IMG/VR virus record: IMGVR_UViG_3300032820_000025 | Location: 1 to 42,734 of that record | Length of the DNA: 42,734 bases | Source of the DNA: a virus | Reading direction: 5' to 3' (one strand) | Part shown: positions 7,606 to 16,786 of the stretch, in pieces | Numbering within the stretch: position 1 is the first letter of the stretch | Layout of the letters: the number at the start of each line of letters is the position of its first letter | The notes under the pieces: model-generated | What the model saw: only the letters and a program-made list of their open reading frames with translations | Databases searched by the model: none | What the model was told of the DNA's origin: nothing | Position numbers and translations under genes: made by a program

Positions 7606-9201
7606 ATGCCACACGGAACAGACAGTCATTTAGTTAAGACTGCTCATAAAAGAACAAAATATACCAAGAAACAGGTTGAGACTTTAGAGAAATGTCTTGA
7701 TCCAGATTCTGGCCCATTGCATTTTATGAGTAATTTTATATACATACAGCATCCTGTTAGAGGACGAATTGAGTTTCATCCATATGATTTTCAATTAGAT
7801 TTAATAGAAAATTATCATGATTATCGTTTTTCAATAAACATGTGTGGGCGACAAATGGGTAAAACTACTGTTGCCGCAGGATATTTGCTATGGTTTGCAA
7901 TGTTTAAACCAGATAGCACAATATTAATTGCCGCACATAAGTATCAAGGCGCTGCTGAAATTATGCAACGTGTTAGATACGCATATGAAAGTGTTCCAGA
8001 TTTTATTAGGTCGGGTGTAGTTAATTATAATAGAAATAGCATTGATTTTGACAATGGTTCTCGTATAATGGCCGCTACAACTACTGAAACTACTGGACGT
8101 GGTATGTCCTTGTCGTTAATTTACATGGATGAGTTTGCATTTGTGCAACCAAGAGTGGCAAAAGAATTTTGGACTTCACTTTCACCTACACTTGCAACAG
8201 GTGGTAAGTGTATTATTACTTCAACACCTAATAGTGATGATGATCAATTTGCTACAATTTGGCGAGAAGCAAATAATCGAATAGATGAACTAGGGGAAGA
8301 ACAAAAATTAGGGCGTAATGGATTCTCAGGCGTTAAAGTTGTTTGGAATCAACACCCAGATCGTAATGATGAATGGGCAAGGGAAGAAAGATCACGTGTT
8401 GGTGAGGAAAGATTCCGGCGAGAGCATTTATGTGAGTTCATTATTTACGATGAGACTTTAATTGATCCTTTAAAACTTGTTGTGTTAAAAGGAGAGGACC
8501 CGTTATTAAGAACTGGGGAAGTGCGTTGGTATCGCCGCCCAAAGAAAGGCCGGATATACCTAGCAGGATTAGATCCAAGTTTAGGAACTGGTGGTGATTA
8601 CGCTGCTATTGAAGTATATGATGGCACTACAATGCAACAGGTTGCTGAATGGCAACATAATAAGTCTCCTGTAAAGAGGCAATTAAAAATTTTGCAAGAT
8701 ATATTAAAATATATTGAGCAAGAAACAGAATATGTTGAAGGTCCTCACTCGATAACAGAGATATATTGGAGTGTAGAGAACAATACATTAGGAGAAGCGG
8801 CATTATCGGTTATTGAATACACTGGTGAAGAGAATTTTCCAGGGCAAATGATAAGCCAACCCAAAGCAATGAGTTCTTCAAGAAGGTTTAGAAAGGGTTT
8901 TACCACTACTGCTAAAACAAAATTGTCAGTATGTTCGATGTTAAAGAACATGGTTGAGTCAGATAAGATTGATATTAAAAGTAAAAGATTAATAAGAGAG
9001 TTAAAGAATTTTGTTGCTAATGGTTTAAAGTTTGAAGCGAAGTTAGGTGAGACAGATGATTTAATATCTGCCACTTTGTTAGTTTTGAGGTTAAGTGATC
9101 ATTTAGCAAAGTATGATGAACGCATACATGAGAGGATGGCCCAAGGTGCAGAAGATGATGATGGCGGGTTTGCTGAGCCGTTACCATTGGGCATAATTTA
9201 A
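7606..9201 (+). CDS. 17: Terminase large subunit, gp17 DNA-packaging motor
   Basis: This is the ATP-driven DNA-translocating motor and headful nuclease of T4-like phages. The ATPase domain shows Walker A GRQMGKTT at residues 81-88, Walker B LIYMDEF at 171-177 with catalytic Glu next to Asp, and the coupling motif TSTPNS at 206-210. The C-terminal RNase H-like nuclease shows AGLDPSLGTGGDY with D323, WSVENNTLGEA with E391, and GETDDLIS near 482-486, giving the expected acidic triad. The length (531 aa) is shorter than T4 gp17 (610 aa) but complete. The gene is driven by a perfect late promoter and is unusually distant from gp16. Confidence 0.95.
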   Translation: MPHGTDSHLVKTAHKRTKYTKKQVETLEKCLDPDSGPLHFMSNFIYIQHPVRGRIEFHPYDFQLDLIENYHDYRFSINMCGRQMGKTTVAAGYLLWFAMFKPDSTILIAAHKYQGAAEIMQRVRYAYESVPDFIRSGVVNYNRNSIDFDNGSRIMAATTTETTGRGMSLSLIYMDEFAFVQPRVAKEFWTSLSPTLATGGKCIITSTPNSDDDQFATIWREANNRIDELGEEQKLGRNGFSGVKVVWNQHPDRNDEWAREERSRVGEERFRREHLCEFIIYDETLIDPLKLVVLKGEDPLLRTGEVRWYRRPKKGRIYLAGLDPSLGTGGDYAAIEVYDGTTMQQVAEWQHNKSPVKRQLKILQDILKYIEQETEYVEGPHSITEIYWSVENNTLGEAALSVIEYTGEENFPGQMISQPKAMSSSRRFRKGFTTTAKTKLSVCSMLKNMVESDKIDIKSKRLIRELKNFVANGLKFEAKLGETDDLISATLLVLRLSDHLAKYDERIHERMAQGAEDDDGGFAEPLPLGII

Positions 9202-9209
9202 TATTTTTT

Positions 9210-9217
9210 AATAAATA
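9210..9217 (+). promoter_or_regulatory. Late promoter-like box AATAAATA
   Basis: Seven of eight match to the T4 late box, 7 nt before the following ATG and just after the gp17 stop codon. Confidence 0.45.
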
Positions 9218-9224
9218 ATACATT

Positions 9225-11162
9225 ATGGCTATAAGTGTAGATAAAGTTGCAACTGAAGTTAGAAAGATTATAAAAGGATCAGGGTATCGTCTCGAAATGT
9301 TTACAGAAGACGGTAATTCGACTCTTGATGATAGAACGGCAAGGAGGTTTTTTGTAAAACCTTCTAATATTATGATTACTATTGATGAAAAAGAAGGTAT
9401 GCTTAAATTGCATAAACCAGATGAAGTGCCGTTAGCAGAAGTAGATGGACTACGAAGAACATTAAAAAATGTAGCGCAGAAGAACAGATTAAATTTTGAC
9501 TTCAGATCATTTGGACACACGTTAGAGCCAAAAGACTATGTACACCAAGCAGTTCAATCAATGAATGATGAGGAATTAAAAATGAATAAGATGGCAGAGG
9601 GCATGTCTCCGATGTCCGGCAGTACAAAGTCAAGCTACCAATTAGTAGATGACAATGTAAAATTAATCGTGAGACACACAAAAGCAGTAGACGAAGCGGT
9701 TCGTGGATCCCGCAGTAGGAATATTAAGGCTTTGTTTATAGAAAATGGAGCCGGAGAAAGATTTCAATATCCACATATACATTTAGCAGGTGCTCGAGCA
9801 ATGGCACGCCATGTAAGTATGGGAGGTACACCATATGATTCGGTTGGCACCCATATTGGAAAGCTATCTGAAGACTATAAAAAATTACAAAAATTTATAA
9901 GATATGCTAAATCAAGTAATGTAGTAAATGAGGATACGGCTGAAATTGTTGAAGCAATTAAAAGTCGATACTATGATATTAGAAAGAATTTAAGTCAGTT
10001 ATCTGGTGTTAAAGGATATGCACATCAAGTTGAAGCTATTCATGAAGATGCATATGAAGCAACAGATGATAAAGTTACAGAACTTCGCAACATGTTTACT
10101 GCCAAAACATTTGACGAATCCCTTGAAGAAGTATTACCATTAATTTCACAAATTCTTGAATATCGTATTAAGAAAGATGATCCGTCTCAACAACCAGTTG
10201 GTGATCAAATGACTCCTGAATTGCTTAAAATGAAAGCTGAAGATGTAGAATTTCATGAACCAACAGAGTCGCAAGACGAATATGCAAGTGGTAATATTAT
10301 GAAGTTTGCAACACAAGTTGACGAAGTTGCATATAAAGTTGGTGAGCTTGCAGGTAGAGTTACTGATGATGTATTAACATCATTTTTAGCCAGAATGAGT
10401 CAAAGGCTTCAAGAACGAGATCAGTCTCTTGCTTCCGATGAAGGTAGAGAAGAATTGGATGTAGTGCATACAGTTTTGAAACGTGCAGATGAAGCAGGTA
10501 TTTTTGCTAAAAAAGATTCTGCACAATCAGATGATTCAACAGATGATGGAAATCCAGCAGAGATGCCAGATGATCTTTATGATGAAGGAAAGCAATTTGA
10601 AAGTTGGTTAGATTCAATTGCAGGTGATAAAGCACTTTTTGAAGACGTAGGAATATCAGAAGATGATTTTGTTGATTTTAATCGTGCGTTAGCAACTGCA
10701 AGAAGTCGAATGGATACATTGCCTCGTATGGGTGATGGCGCTCCATTAATTCGACGAGTTAAAGGCATGTGTGAGGAAGTTGCTGGTGAATATGATATTG
10801 ATAAAGATAATCTTTACGCTGCATTAAGTGGTGAAGAGATTGTTAATGAAGAAGAGCCACGCATTGATCATACAGATGATGATATTGATCGTGTAATGGC
10901 TGGATATGGTGAACCAACTGTAGAACCAGTTATTGAAACTAGCCCGCGACCAGAAGCAGAACATATTTTAACAGCGATTGAAACGACTGAAAAGTTTGCT
11001 GGTAATACCTCTGGATTTTATGATTGGTTGAAAATATATGCAGACGAGAATGATATCGACCCAGATGAACTTGCAAATATCCCAGATGTACAAGATGCTG
11101 TTAGAGTTAATACTGCTGAAAGCGAAGAACTTGATCGTGTAAGACATTTAGCAGGCGTATAG
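9225..11162 (+). CDS. Large virion structural protein with C-terminal LAGV tag (645 aa)
   Basis: Not a named family to me, though its general look (long, acidic, helical, late promoter, directly after gp17) is typical of conserved virion proteins in marine T4-like phages. Residues 1-100 form a basic, possibly DNA-binding alpha/beta region. The middle (150-280) contains helical repeats with RHVSMGGTPYDSVGTHIGKL and YYDIRKNLSQLSGVKGY. Residues 330-470 are helical and acidic, and the C-terminal third is Asp/Glu-rich. It ends LDRVRHLAGV, a terminal motif shared with three other proteins here. There is no CTS-like N-terminus. Head or neck association is inferred. Confidence 0.6.
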   Translation: MAISVDKVATEVRKIIKGSGYRLEMFTEDGNSTLDDRTARRFFVKPSNIMITIDEKEGMLKLHKPDEVPLAEVDGLRRTLKNVAQKNRLNFDFRSFGHTLEPKDYVHQAVQSMNDEELKMNKMAEGMSPMSGSTKSSYQLVDDNVKLIVRHTKAVDEAVRGSRSRNIKALFIENGAGERFQYPHIHLAGARAMARHVSMGGTPYDSVGTHIGKLSEDYKKLQKFIRYAKSSNVVNEDTAEIVEAIKSRYYDIRKNLSQLSGVKGYAHQVEAIHEDAYEATDDKVTELRNMFTAKTFDESLEEVLPLISQILEYRIKKDDPSQQPVGDQMTPELLKMKAEDVEFHEPTESQDEYASGNIMKFATQVDEVAYKVGELAGRVTDDVLTSFLARMSQRLQERDQSLASDEGREELDVVHTVLKRADEAGIFAKKDSAQSDDSTDDGNPAEMPDDLYDEGKQFESWLDSIAGDKALFEDVGISEDDFVDFNRALATARSRMDTLPRMGDGAPLIRRVKGMCEEVAGEYDIDKDNLYAALSGEEIVNEEEPRIDHTDDDIDRVMAGYGEPTVEPVIETSPRPEAEHILTAIETTEKFAGNTSGFYDWLKIYADENDIDPDELANIPDVQDAVRVNTAESEELDRVRHLAGV

Positions 11163-11177
11163 GATCCGGAATGGCTC

Positions 11178-12971
11178 ATGTTATTAAAAGAGATACTTTT
11201 ATTAGAATTAAACATTGAGCCAAACGGCCTTAAACGGTTAGATCAATGGATAGAAGATCTTGAACTTGATTTCTCGCATCTTATGCCAAAAGTAAATCAT
11301 GATAAATTTTTAAACAGATTAAAAAAAGATATTGTCAATGATCAACTTGGCATGGGAATATCTGATATAGTAGCGAAGTATAAGCCAACCGACGATGATC
11401 CCCCATTTATTAAAAGTGCATCAGGCGATGTACATACAATTTATCGCAATAAAGACGATATTCCAAAAGATGTTCAGAAAGGAATTGCATCTATTAATAT
11501 GGCTGTACCTTTTAAATCGGATCCCGAATATGAAAATTGGGTCGATATAAGACTATCTGCTCCCCACGGATTTCATTTAGCAAAACTTCAAGATGCAATA
11601 TATCAACGGTTATTAATTGCAGACGACCCAGAAACCGGCCAACATGATGTTATAAGTAAGATGATAAAGATGTATAAGAAATCACAAGAACAAAAAGGTG
11701 ACGAAGATTCTAAAGATGCTCTAAAAATTATGAAGAAGTATGAGCAAGGTAAGTTCAATCTTGAAGGTCTATATAATGTAATTGAAGAATTTCATTCTGC
11801 AGGTCCGTTATGGAAACGCGATCCAGTAGAAAGAAAACGATTAGAAAAAGAAGCACCAGTTATCATGAAATTTCCTGATGGCTTTATGTGGGTGCGTTTA
11901 GATTCAAAATTAGAGTTCGAACACGAATCAGGTATGTTAGGAAATTGCTTACATGGTTATTGCCCACCGCAAGCAGCTCCAACAGGCAAAGGATCTGGAG
12001 AAAGCAGAGATGCTGTTTATCAAGCATGGAAAGATGCAGGCAAGCCAATGGATAAAGAAGCATTAGCATACGAAAAAGCTGGCAACCATATATTAGATTA
12101 TTGGTGGTGGAATGACCAAGAGCATGGTGACGGCGTATCAGAACCAATGAGTGCAAATCTCCGTCTCTTAATGAAATGGATTAATAAAACAAAAGCAAAA
12201 TTATATCCAGATTGGAACGAGAATGATTTTGCTGATGATCAACCACATGGTTGGAAATATGGTGTAGATATGGATGATCATACATTTACAAAATATGTAG
12301 ATATCGATCATTATATAGCACATCATATTATAAATTGGGAATACTTGGCAGCCGATCCGGCTGACCCTGAGCATGAGCCAGATGAGTGGGATCATGGAAC
12401 AGTTCCTGATACTGCTGGCGGCCATTTAGTTTATAGTTTGCGTGATAAGAATGGTCAGTCACATGCCGCAATTGAATATGATAGGCATAAGGAAAAGCCA
12501 AAACAGTTAGAATTAAAGGGTAAGCAAAACGATGACCTTGATCAGAAATATATGAAGTATGTTGATGCTTTGAAAAAACACTGGAAAGAACACCCAGAGG
12601 ACTTCGGGGTAAAAGTAACTACTGATCAATTCGATGCTGAAGACGATGTAGAAGAAGGTAAAGTTATTCATCATGATTTTAGGTCTGATAAGCCAGACCT
12701 TTCGGATAATGGTGAATACGAATTACTTTCTTCAGATCCGGATCCAGATGTTTATGATCCAGATGGTAACAGGGATATGTTTGATCCTGATGCATCTGTA
12801 ATGGTTATTAGAAAAGTATCAACCGGCGAAGTTAGATATATGCCTGGTGTAGAGATTCCTGATATAGCAGATTTTGAAGACGCTGATTGGGAACATACTG
12901 AAGATGAAAAAGGAAGGGTACTCCGAGTGGTAGATAGTATACAACGTCTTAAACATTTGGCAGGAATATAA
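11178..12971 (+). CDS. Tandem paralogue A: PcfJ-like motif protein with LAGI tail (597 aa)
   Basis: The N-terminus MLLKEILLLE|L carries an LxE site at residue 10. The central segment reads WKRDPVERKRLEKEAPVIMKF, MWVRLDS, then GNCLHGYCP at residues 255-263, and later GHLVYSLRDKNGQSHAAIEY from about 415. The pairing of an 'NC-hGYC' motif with a following 'SLRD..G...aaiEy' strand is reminiscent of PcfJ-like domains (HCVG.Y ... SLR......TIE). The stretch between the motifs (residues 264-410) is Trp/His/Asp-rich. The protein ends RLKHLAGI. The adjacent downstream gene is a clear paralogue with every one of these landmarks. Biochemical role unknown; the PcfJ likeness is by eye. Confidence 0.6.
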   Translation: MLLKEILLLELNIEPNGLKRLDQWIEDLELDFSHLMPKVNHDKFLNRLKKDIVNDQLGMGISDIVAKYKPTDDDPPFIKSASGDVHTIYRNKDDIPKDVQKGIASINMAVPFKSDPEYENWVDIRLSAPHGFHLAKLQDAIYQRLLIADDPETGQHDVISKMIKMYKKSQEQKGDEDSKDALKIMKKYEQGKFNLEGLYNVIEEFHSAGPLWKRDPVERKRLEKEAPVIMKFPDGFMWVRLDSKLEFEHESGMLGNCLHGYCPPQAAPTGKGSGESRDAVYQAWKDAGKPMDKEALAYEKAGNHILDYWWWNDQEHGDGVSEPMSANLRLLMKWINKTKAKLYPDWNENDFADDQPHGWKYGVDMDDHTFTKYVDIDHYIAHHIINWEYLAADPADPEHEPDEWDHGTVPDTAGGHLVYSLRDKNGQSHAAIEYDRHKEKPKQLELKGKQNDDLDQKYMKYVDALKKHWKEHPEDFGVKVTTDQFDAEDDVEEGKVIHHDFRSDKPDLSDNGEYELLSSDPDPDVYDPDGNRDMFDPDASVMVIRKVSTGEVRYMPGVEIPDIADFEDADWEHTEDEKGRVLRVVDSIQRLKHLAGI

Positions 12972-12972
12972 A

Positions 12973-14247
12973 ATGATTATTAACGATATCTTTTTAATTG
13001 AAGCAAACGTTGAACCTAAAGCATTAGATCTGATTGACAAGTTTATTCATGAAATAGGTGAGGAATTAGAACATTCTAATCCTACAATTAATCATAATGC
13101 TTTCTTAAAAAGGTTAAAAAAGGATATCATTAATAATAATAGAATAATGGGTCCAGAAAAAGAGTTTACAGCATTAACACTTTACAAACCTAAAAAAACA
13201 GATCCAGATTATATTAAAAATGCTCAAGGTGAAGTATATACAATTGCTAAAAATGCGTTAAATGAAATATGGAATGAAATTTTAGATCTTTTTATACCCG
13301 ATGAAGGCGAACCTACTGCTCATGCACTGTTTAATAAATTTCATGAGTTAGTTAAAGATGCAAAAACATTAGATCCACATATTGCAAATAAACTTGTTCC
13401 TCTTAAAAAGAAATACGAACAAGGTAAATTTGATTTCGCAGGCCTAAAACAAGCAATGCAAGTTATGACGCAATTAGGTGCTCAAAAATGGAAACATGAT
13501 AAACAAGAAAGACACCGTGTAGAAACCGAAGCACCAATTATTATGAAGTTTAGAAATGGAATGATGTGGGTAAGGTTAGATTCACAAGAAGAAATGAAAC
13601 GCGAAGGCGACATGATGCAGAATTGCATTAGTGGTTATTGTCCGGTTGGAACAGGCGTAGATTTGACATTTGGATTACGAGATAAATTTAATCAAGAGGT
13701 TGAACTAGTAGATCAGACTGATGACGAGGCTTATGACTGGCTTGCAAATTGGTTTGCTGAGAATGACACAGATACACAAGATTTTTTGAGTAATCAACAA
13801 GACGATCTTAACGGTGATGCCTATGATGCAGTGGAAGAGGTATTGGGTATGGACGAAGACGAAGCATTTGACTGGATGCATTCTCAACTTATAGACGCCG
13901 ATGCTGATATGGAAACTGGAGAATTAATCAGCGGCCATCTAATTTATAGTTTGCGTGATAAACACGGAGAGTCTCATGTATCTGCAGAATACAATCCAAA
14001 TATGGATATGGATTATGTAGAGCCAGAATCAGCATTAGGCAAACAAAATGACGAGGCTAATGACAAATATAAACCATACATTGAAAAATTAAATGACTTT
14101 TTTGCAGAGAACCCCGAAACATTTGGTCCTAAAGGTAATACAAAGGATATGCCATTCCATCCAGATTATGATGATAATCGTGAACATCCGATGTATCATG
14201 ATGAATCGGTTGATCTAACTCGTATTAAACATTTAGCAGGGATATAA
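12973..14247 (+). CDS. Tandem paralogue B: PcfJ-like motif protein with LAGI tail (424 aa)
   Basis: This copy starts one base after paralogue A ends. It shares the LIE|A site at residues 8-10, the pattern 'YKP...DP.(F/Y)IK.A.G.V(H/Y)TI', 'EAPIIMKFRNGMMWVRLDSQ', the QNCISGYCP motif at residues 216-224, 'GHLIYSLRDKHGESHVSAEY' near 320, and the terminal RIKHLAGI. It is 173 residues shorter, mostly in the regions between motifs, and has an acidic Asp/Trp-rich insert (residues 245-310) in place of the longer insert of copy A. This is a tandem duplication that has diverged strongly at the sequence level while keeping its landmarks, suggesting both copies are under selection. Confidence 0.6.
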   Translation: MIINDIFLIEANVEPKALDLIDKFIHEIGEELEHSNPTINHNAFLKRLKKDIINNNRIMGPEKEFTALTLYKPKKTDPDYIKNAQGEVYTIAKNALNEIWNEILDLFIPDEGEPTAHALFNKFHELVKDAKTLDPHIANKLVPLKKKYEQGKFDFAGLKQAMQVMTQLGAQKWKHDKQERHRVETEAPIIMKFRNGMMWVRLDSQEEMKREGDMMQNCISGYCPVGTGVDLTFGLRDKFNQEVELVDQTDDEAYDWLANWFAENDTDTQDFLSNQQDDLNGDAYDAVEEVLGMDEDEAFDWMHSQLIDADADMETGELISGHLIYSLRDKHGESHVSAEYNPNMDMDYVEPESALGKQNDEANDKYKPYIEKLNDFFAENPETFGPKGNTKDMPFHPDYDDNREHPMYHDESVDLTRIKHLAGI

Positions 14248-14250
14248 ATA
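14243..14250 (+). promoter_or_regulatory. Late promoter box TATAAATA (perfect)
   Basis: Exact consensus overlapping the stop codon of the upstream gene and ending 5 nt before the next ATG (spacer TTATT). Confidence 0.75.
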
Positions 14251-14255
14251 TTATT

Positions 14256-14621
14256 ATGAAAGTTTTTGATTTGTTAAACGAAGCAATGCCAACAGAAATG
14301 GTACCTACACAATATATTGTAATAGATCGTACATTTCCAGAACGTAGGTTTATTGCAGATAGTAAAAAAGATATTGTTGATGCAATTATGGCTAATTCTA
14401 TTAAGCACTGGCAAGTCATTGAAGCAGATGACGAGGAAATTATAGCAGATTCAGATCACGATACTATTTTGCATGGTACTATTACGCCTATAGATAAAAC
14501 TTACAATCGTATAAAAGAGTTAATGTTTGATATGAGCGATGATATTCCAGATCATGCGTCATTTCCAAAAGTAAAAGCAGATATGGAAGTAATTGATCCT
14601 GAATGGTCAGAAGAAGCTTAA
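14256..14621 (+). CDS. Small CTS-bearing late protein (121 aa)
   Basis: The N-terminus MKVFDLLNE|A is a clear capsid-targeting-like peptide with an LxE site at residue 9. The rest contains a predicted alpha/beta unit (YIVIDRTFPERRFIADSKKDIVDAIMANSIKHWQVIEAD) and a helical acidic C-terminus. No family recognised. The gene has a perfect late promoter 5 nt before the ATG and no Shine-Dalgarno. It is the last plus-strand gene before a convergent minus-strand unit, and both share the palindromic stop TTAA at 14618-14621. Confidence 0.6.
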   Translation: MKVFDLLNEAMPTEMVPTQYIVIDRTFPERRFIADSKKDIVDAIMANSIKHWQVIEADDEEIIADSDHDTILHGTITPIDKTYNRIKELMFDMSDDIPDHASFPKVKADMEVIDPEWSEEA

Positions 14622-15529
14622 GCCCAGTCGAAGATTTGTCCAGATTCTAAATACAATAATGCTTTTCTTACTCCAATAGGAATTTTATTTCCTTTTTTAT
14701 CTGTAAACAGTGCAACATGAATAGCTTTACTTGGTTCTAGATTGCATTTATCTAAAAGTGTATTATAATGTTTTTCGTATTTGTTCCACCAAAAATCTGT
14801 TCCAAACTGTTTCATAAAATGTAAACCAGTCCACATATCAGCAACATTAATATAACTATAATCGTTCATAATTTTTATAGGTCCATTTATAGGTTTTCGT
14901 GAGTATCGTAGTCCAATACGATGAGCACCCATTCCAAATGCTTTACTTAATGAGAAAGTTATTGTTTGTATTGCAGGATGGTTTATATTAAAATTAATAT
15001 CTCTACAGCAAGGATACCATGCCGCATCGATATGTACAGGAATATTTAATTGTAAACATCGCATTAATATATTTTGCATGTTGGGATGTACATCATTGTT
15101 AAACCATGTAAATGGTGTCGCCATAATTAGTACGTCTCCTGCTGAAAGTGTACTGACTGTTCGTTTAGTAATATTTGGAAATAGTCTAGTATGATAGTTA
15201 TAGTCGCCATTGAAAATAACTATTTTGTTAGGATGCATTATGTAAAGTTCATCAAGTTGATGTGTTACTCCTAAACAAACATTTTTGTCTGGAAATGCTT
15301 CTAATCCAGTAAATGAAATTAGTTTATGATTACAAATCCATTCATGCATTTTTTCTTTAAACATATTAGTTAGTAATTCCATTTCACCATCCATAGAAGG
15401 AATTCCTGTAATTTCTGTGCTTGATCGCCATGGCTTTCGTAAGGTTAAATGATATTCATGTACTTCGGGATCGTACATTGGTTTTTTTTGTATGCCTCGT
15501 TTTCTTTGTATAAGATCATTTAATGTCAT
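14618..15529 (-). CDS. PLP-dependent aminotransferase-like protein (303 aa)
   Basis: The fold-type I aminotransferase signature is clear: VHIDAAWY with D168 (expected to bind the pyridine nitrogen of PLP), then SLSKAFGMGAHRIGLRYS with K196 as the Schiff-base lysine and R204 as the phosphate-contacting Arg. Upstream, GDVLIMATPFTWFNN matches the substrate-entry strand of class I/II enzymes. The chain is short (class I enzymes are about 380-420 aa) and the C-terminal small domain seems abbreviated. The gene overlaps the radical SAM gene upstream by 14 bases in the same direction, so they are almost certainly co-translated and may act on one substrate. The substrate is unknown. Confidence 0.7.
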   Translation of the reverse strand: MTLNDLIQRKRGIQKKPMYDPEVHEYHLTLRKPWRSSTEITGIPSMDGEMELLTNMFKEKMHEWICNHKLISFTGLEAFPDKNVCLGVTHQLDELYIMHPNKIVIFNGDYNYHTRLFPNITKRTVSTLSAGDVLIMATPFTWFNNDVHPNMQNILMRCLQLNIPVHIDAAWYPCCRDINFNINHPAIQTITFSLSKAFGMGAHRIGLRYSRKPINGPIKIMNDYSYINVADMWTGLHFMKQFGTDFWWNKYEKHYNTLLDKCNLEPSKAIHVALFTDKKGNKIPIGVRKALLYLESGQIFDWA

Positions 15530-16712
15530 TGTATATTACCATAGTATCAAATATATGAGGTGCAACATCTTGAATATTAAATCCTCTAACAGTATTCATC
15601 CAGTTAGTAAATTTTATAAATTGTTGATAATCTGATTTTAAATTTTTTGGTTCAGTATTTAAAGAATTTTGAATATTTTGTATGCTAGTTTTGTCATTTA
15701 TTTTTTTCTTTATTTTGTGTAATAAGTTATTTTTAGTTGAATTGGGTAATAGATTAGCATTTAGATAAAATTCAATAGCAGGATAAACTGAGAAGTCAAT
15801 TGTTCCATATTGGGAAAAGTGTTTAAATGTTTCAGTTATATTTTCTATATTATATATACTCATAGTATAGTTGATTCCCATTTGTTGAACATTACTATGA
15901 TTTAGTAATATTTGAAAATTCTTATCTATGTTATCAAAGTTAGTTCCTCTTACCCATTCGTATATTTTGTTTACTCCATCGATGCTGGCATATATATGAA
16001 GATTTTTTAATTTGTCAAAAGTTTTTAATGTTTTATCAGTTATGTGTGTAATGTTACTAACTATTTTTATTTTTAAGTTTGGTCTAACACTTCCTAATCT
16101 ATTAAGGAATGCTAAACAGTTTTTATCATATAATGGTTCTCCTCCTTTAATAATAAGAACTTCTAGATCGTTTATATTGTTTAATATAGAGTCTATAGTT
16201 TCTTTTTGTAATACAACTGGTTTAAATTCACGAATGCCATAACTGTTTTTTATTGTATTAAATAAATCATTAGGCATTAATTTTTCTTGCTGTGCCCAAT
16301 GAGAACTATGGACACTGTTACACATTACACAACCTAAGTTACATTGATTACTAAAACTAATATCCATATGTTTAATTTTAGGTTTAAGTTTTGGTGTCGA
16401 TCTTTTAAAAATTTTTTCTTTAGATGTAACATTTCGACTATTGGCATATTTTAATCTATGACTAATAATTCCTTTTTCTTCTCTTGTGTAACACATATTA
16501 CATGCTTGTACAAATTCATCTTTTAACATTTTTTGTCTAATGTTGTTTATTTGATTACTGTTAAATATATCTTCGATATTTTTGTGAGATTTTGTAAAAT
16601 CGTGTAAGACGTGTTCTTTATTAGGAGTCCACACAGGACATAATTGTGCTCTACCTTTTGGATCTATGGTAAGTCCTTCGAATGGAATATAACAGTAATG
16701 TTTTTCTTTCAT
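15516..16712 (-). CDS. Radical SAM enzyme with N-terminal auxiliary-cluster cysteines (398 aa)
   Basis: The core motif CNLGCVMC (C124, C128, C131; CX3CX2C) binds the SAM-reducing [4Fe-4S] cluster, and IIKGGEP supplies the SAM-binding GGE. Before the core lie C7, C25, C71 and C74 within CYIPFEGLTIDPKGRAQLCP and CNMCY, the twitch/SPASM-like arrangement known from 'twitch-domain radical SAM' proteins, including phage ones. An in-frame ATG at 16727 lies too close to the promoter box (1 nt), so I chose the ATG at 16712. The gene is followed without a gap by the PLP enzyme. Together they form a minus-strand cassette with its own late-type box. Substrate unknown; peptide or nucleotide modification are possible. 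Confidence 0.8.
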   Translation of the reverse strand: MKEKHYCYIPFEGLTIDPKGRAQLCPVWTPNKEHVLHDFTKSHKNIEDIFNSNQINNIRQKMLKDEFVQACNMCYTREEKGIISHRLKYANSRNVTSKEKIFKRSTPKLKPKIKHMDISFSNQCNLGCVMCNSVHSSHWAQQEKLMPNDLFNTIKNSYGIREFKPVVLQKETIDSILNNINDLEVLIIKGGEPLYDKNCLAFLNRLGSVRPNLKIKIVSNITHITDKTLKTFDKLKNLHIYASIDGVNKIYEWVRGTNFDNIDKNFQILLNHSNVQQMGINYTMSIYNIENITETFKHFSQYGTIDFSVYPAIEFYLNANLLPNSTKNNLLHKIKKKINDKTSIQNIQNSLNTEPKNLKSDYQQFIKFTNWMNTVRGFNIQDVAPHIFDTMVIYNDIK

Positions 16713-16728
16713 GATAAGTAATAACATA

Positions 16729-16736
16729 TATTTATT
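16729..16736 (-). promoter_or_regulatory. Late promoter-like box AATAAATA (minus strand)
   Basis: Reading on the minus strand, AATAAATA lies 16 nt before the chosen ATG of the radical SAM gene. It is divergent from, and close to, the sigma70 promoter of gp32. Confidence 0.45.
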
Positions 16737-16757
16737 GTAGATTTTTTAGAAATATAC

Positions 16758-16786
16758 TTGACAATTGTTTAATTAGGCATTATAAT
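16758..16786 (+). promoter_or_regulatory. Consensus sigma70 promoter for gp32
   Basis: TTGACA at 16758-16763 and TATAAT at 16781-16786 are both perfect and separated by 17 bases. Transcription should start near 16793 and give a leader of about 52 nt that contains the ribosome site AGGAG at 16833-16837. A host-polymerase early promoter is implied. Confidence 0.85.

Noticed and set aside
16012-16242. Plus-strand ORF of 76 codons
   Set aside because: Antisense within the radical SAM core of the gene at 15516, with no start context.
16713-16727. Upstream ATG of the radical SAM gene
   Set aside because: It is only 1 nt from the late-type box, so it would lie upstream of the expected transcription start.
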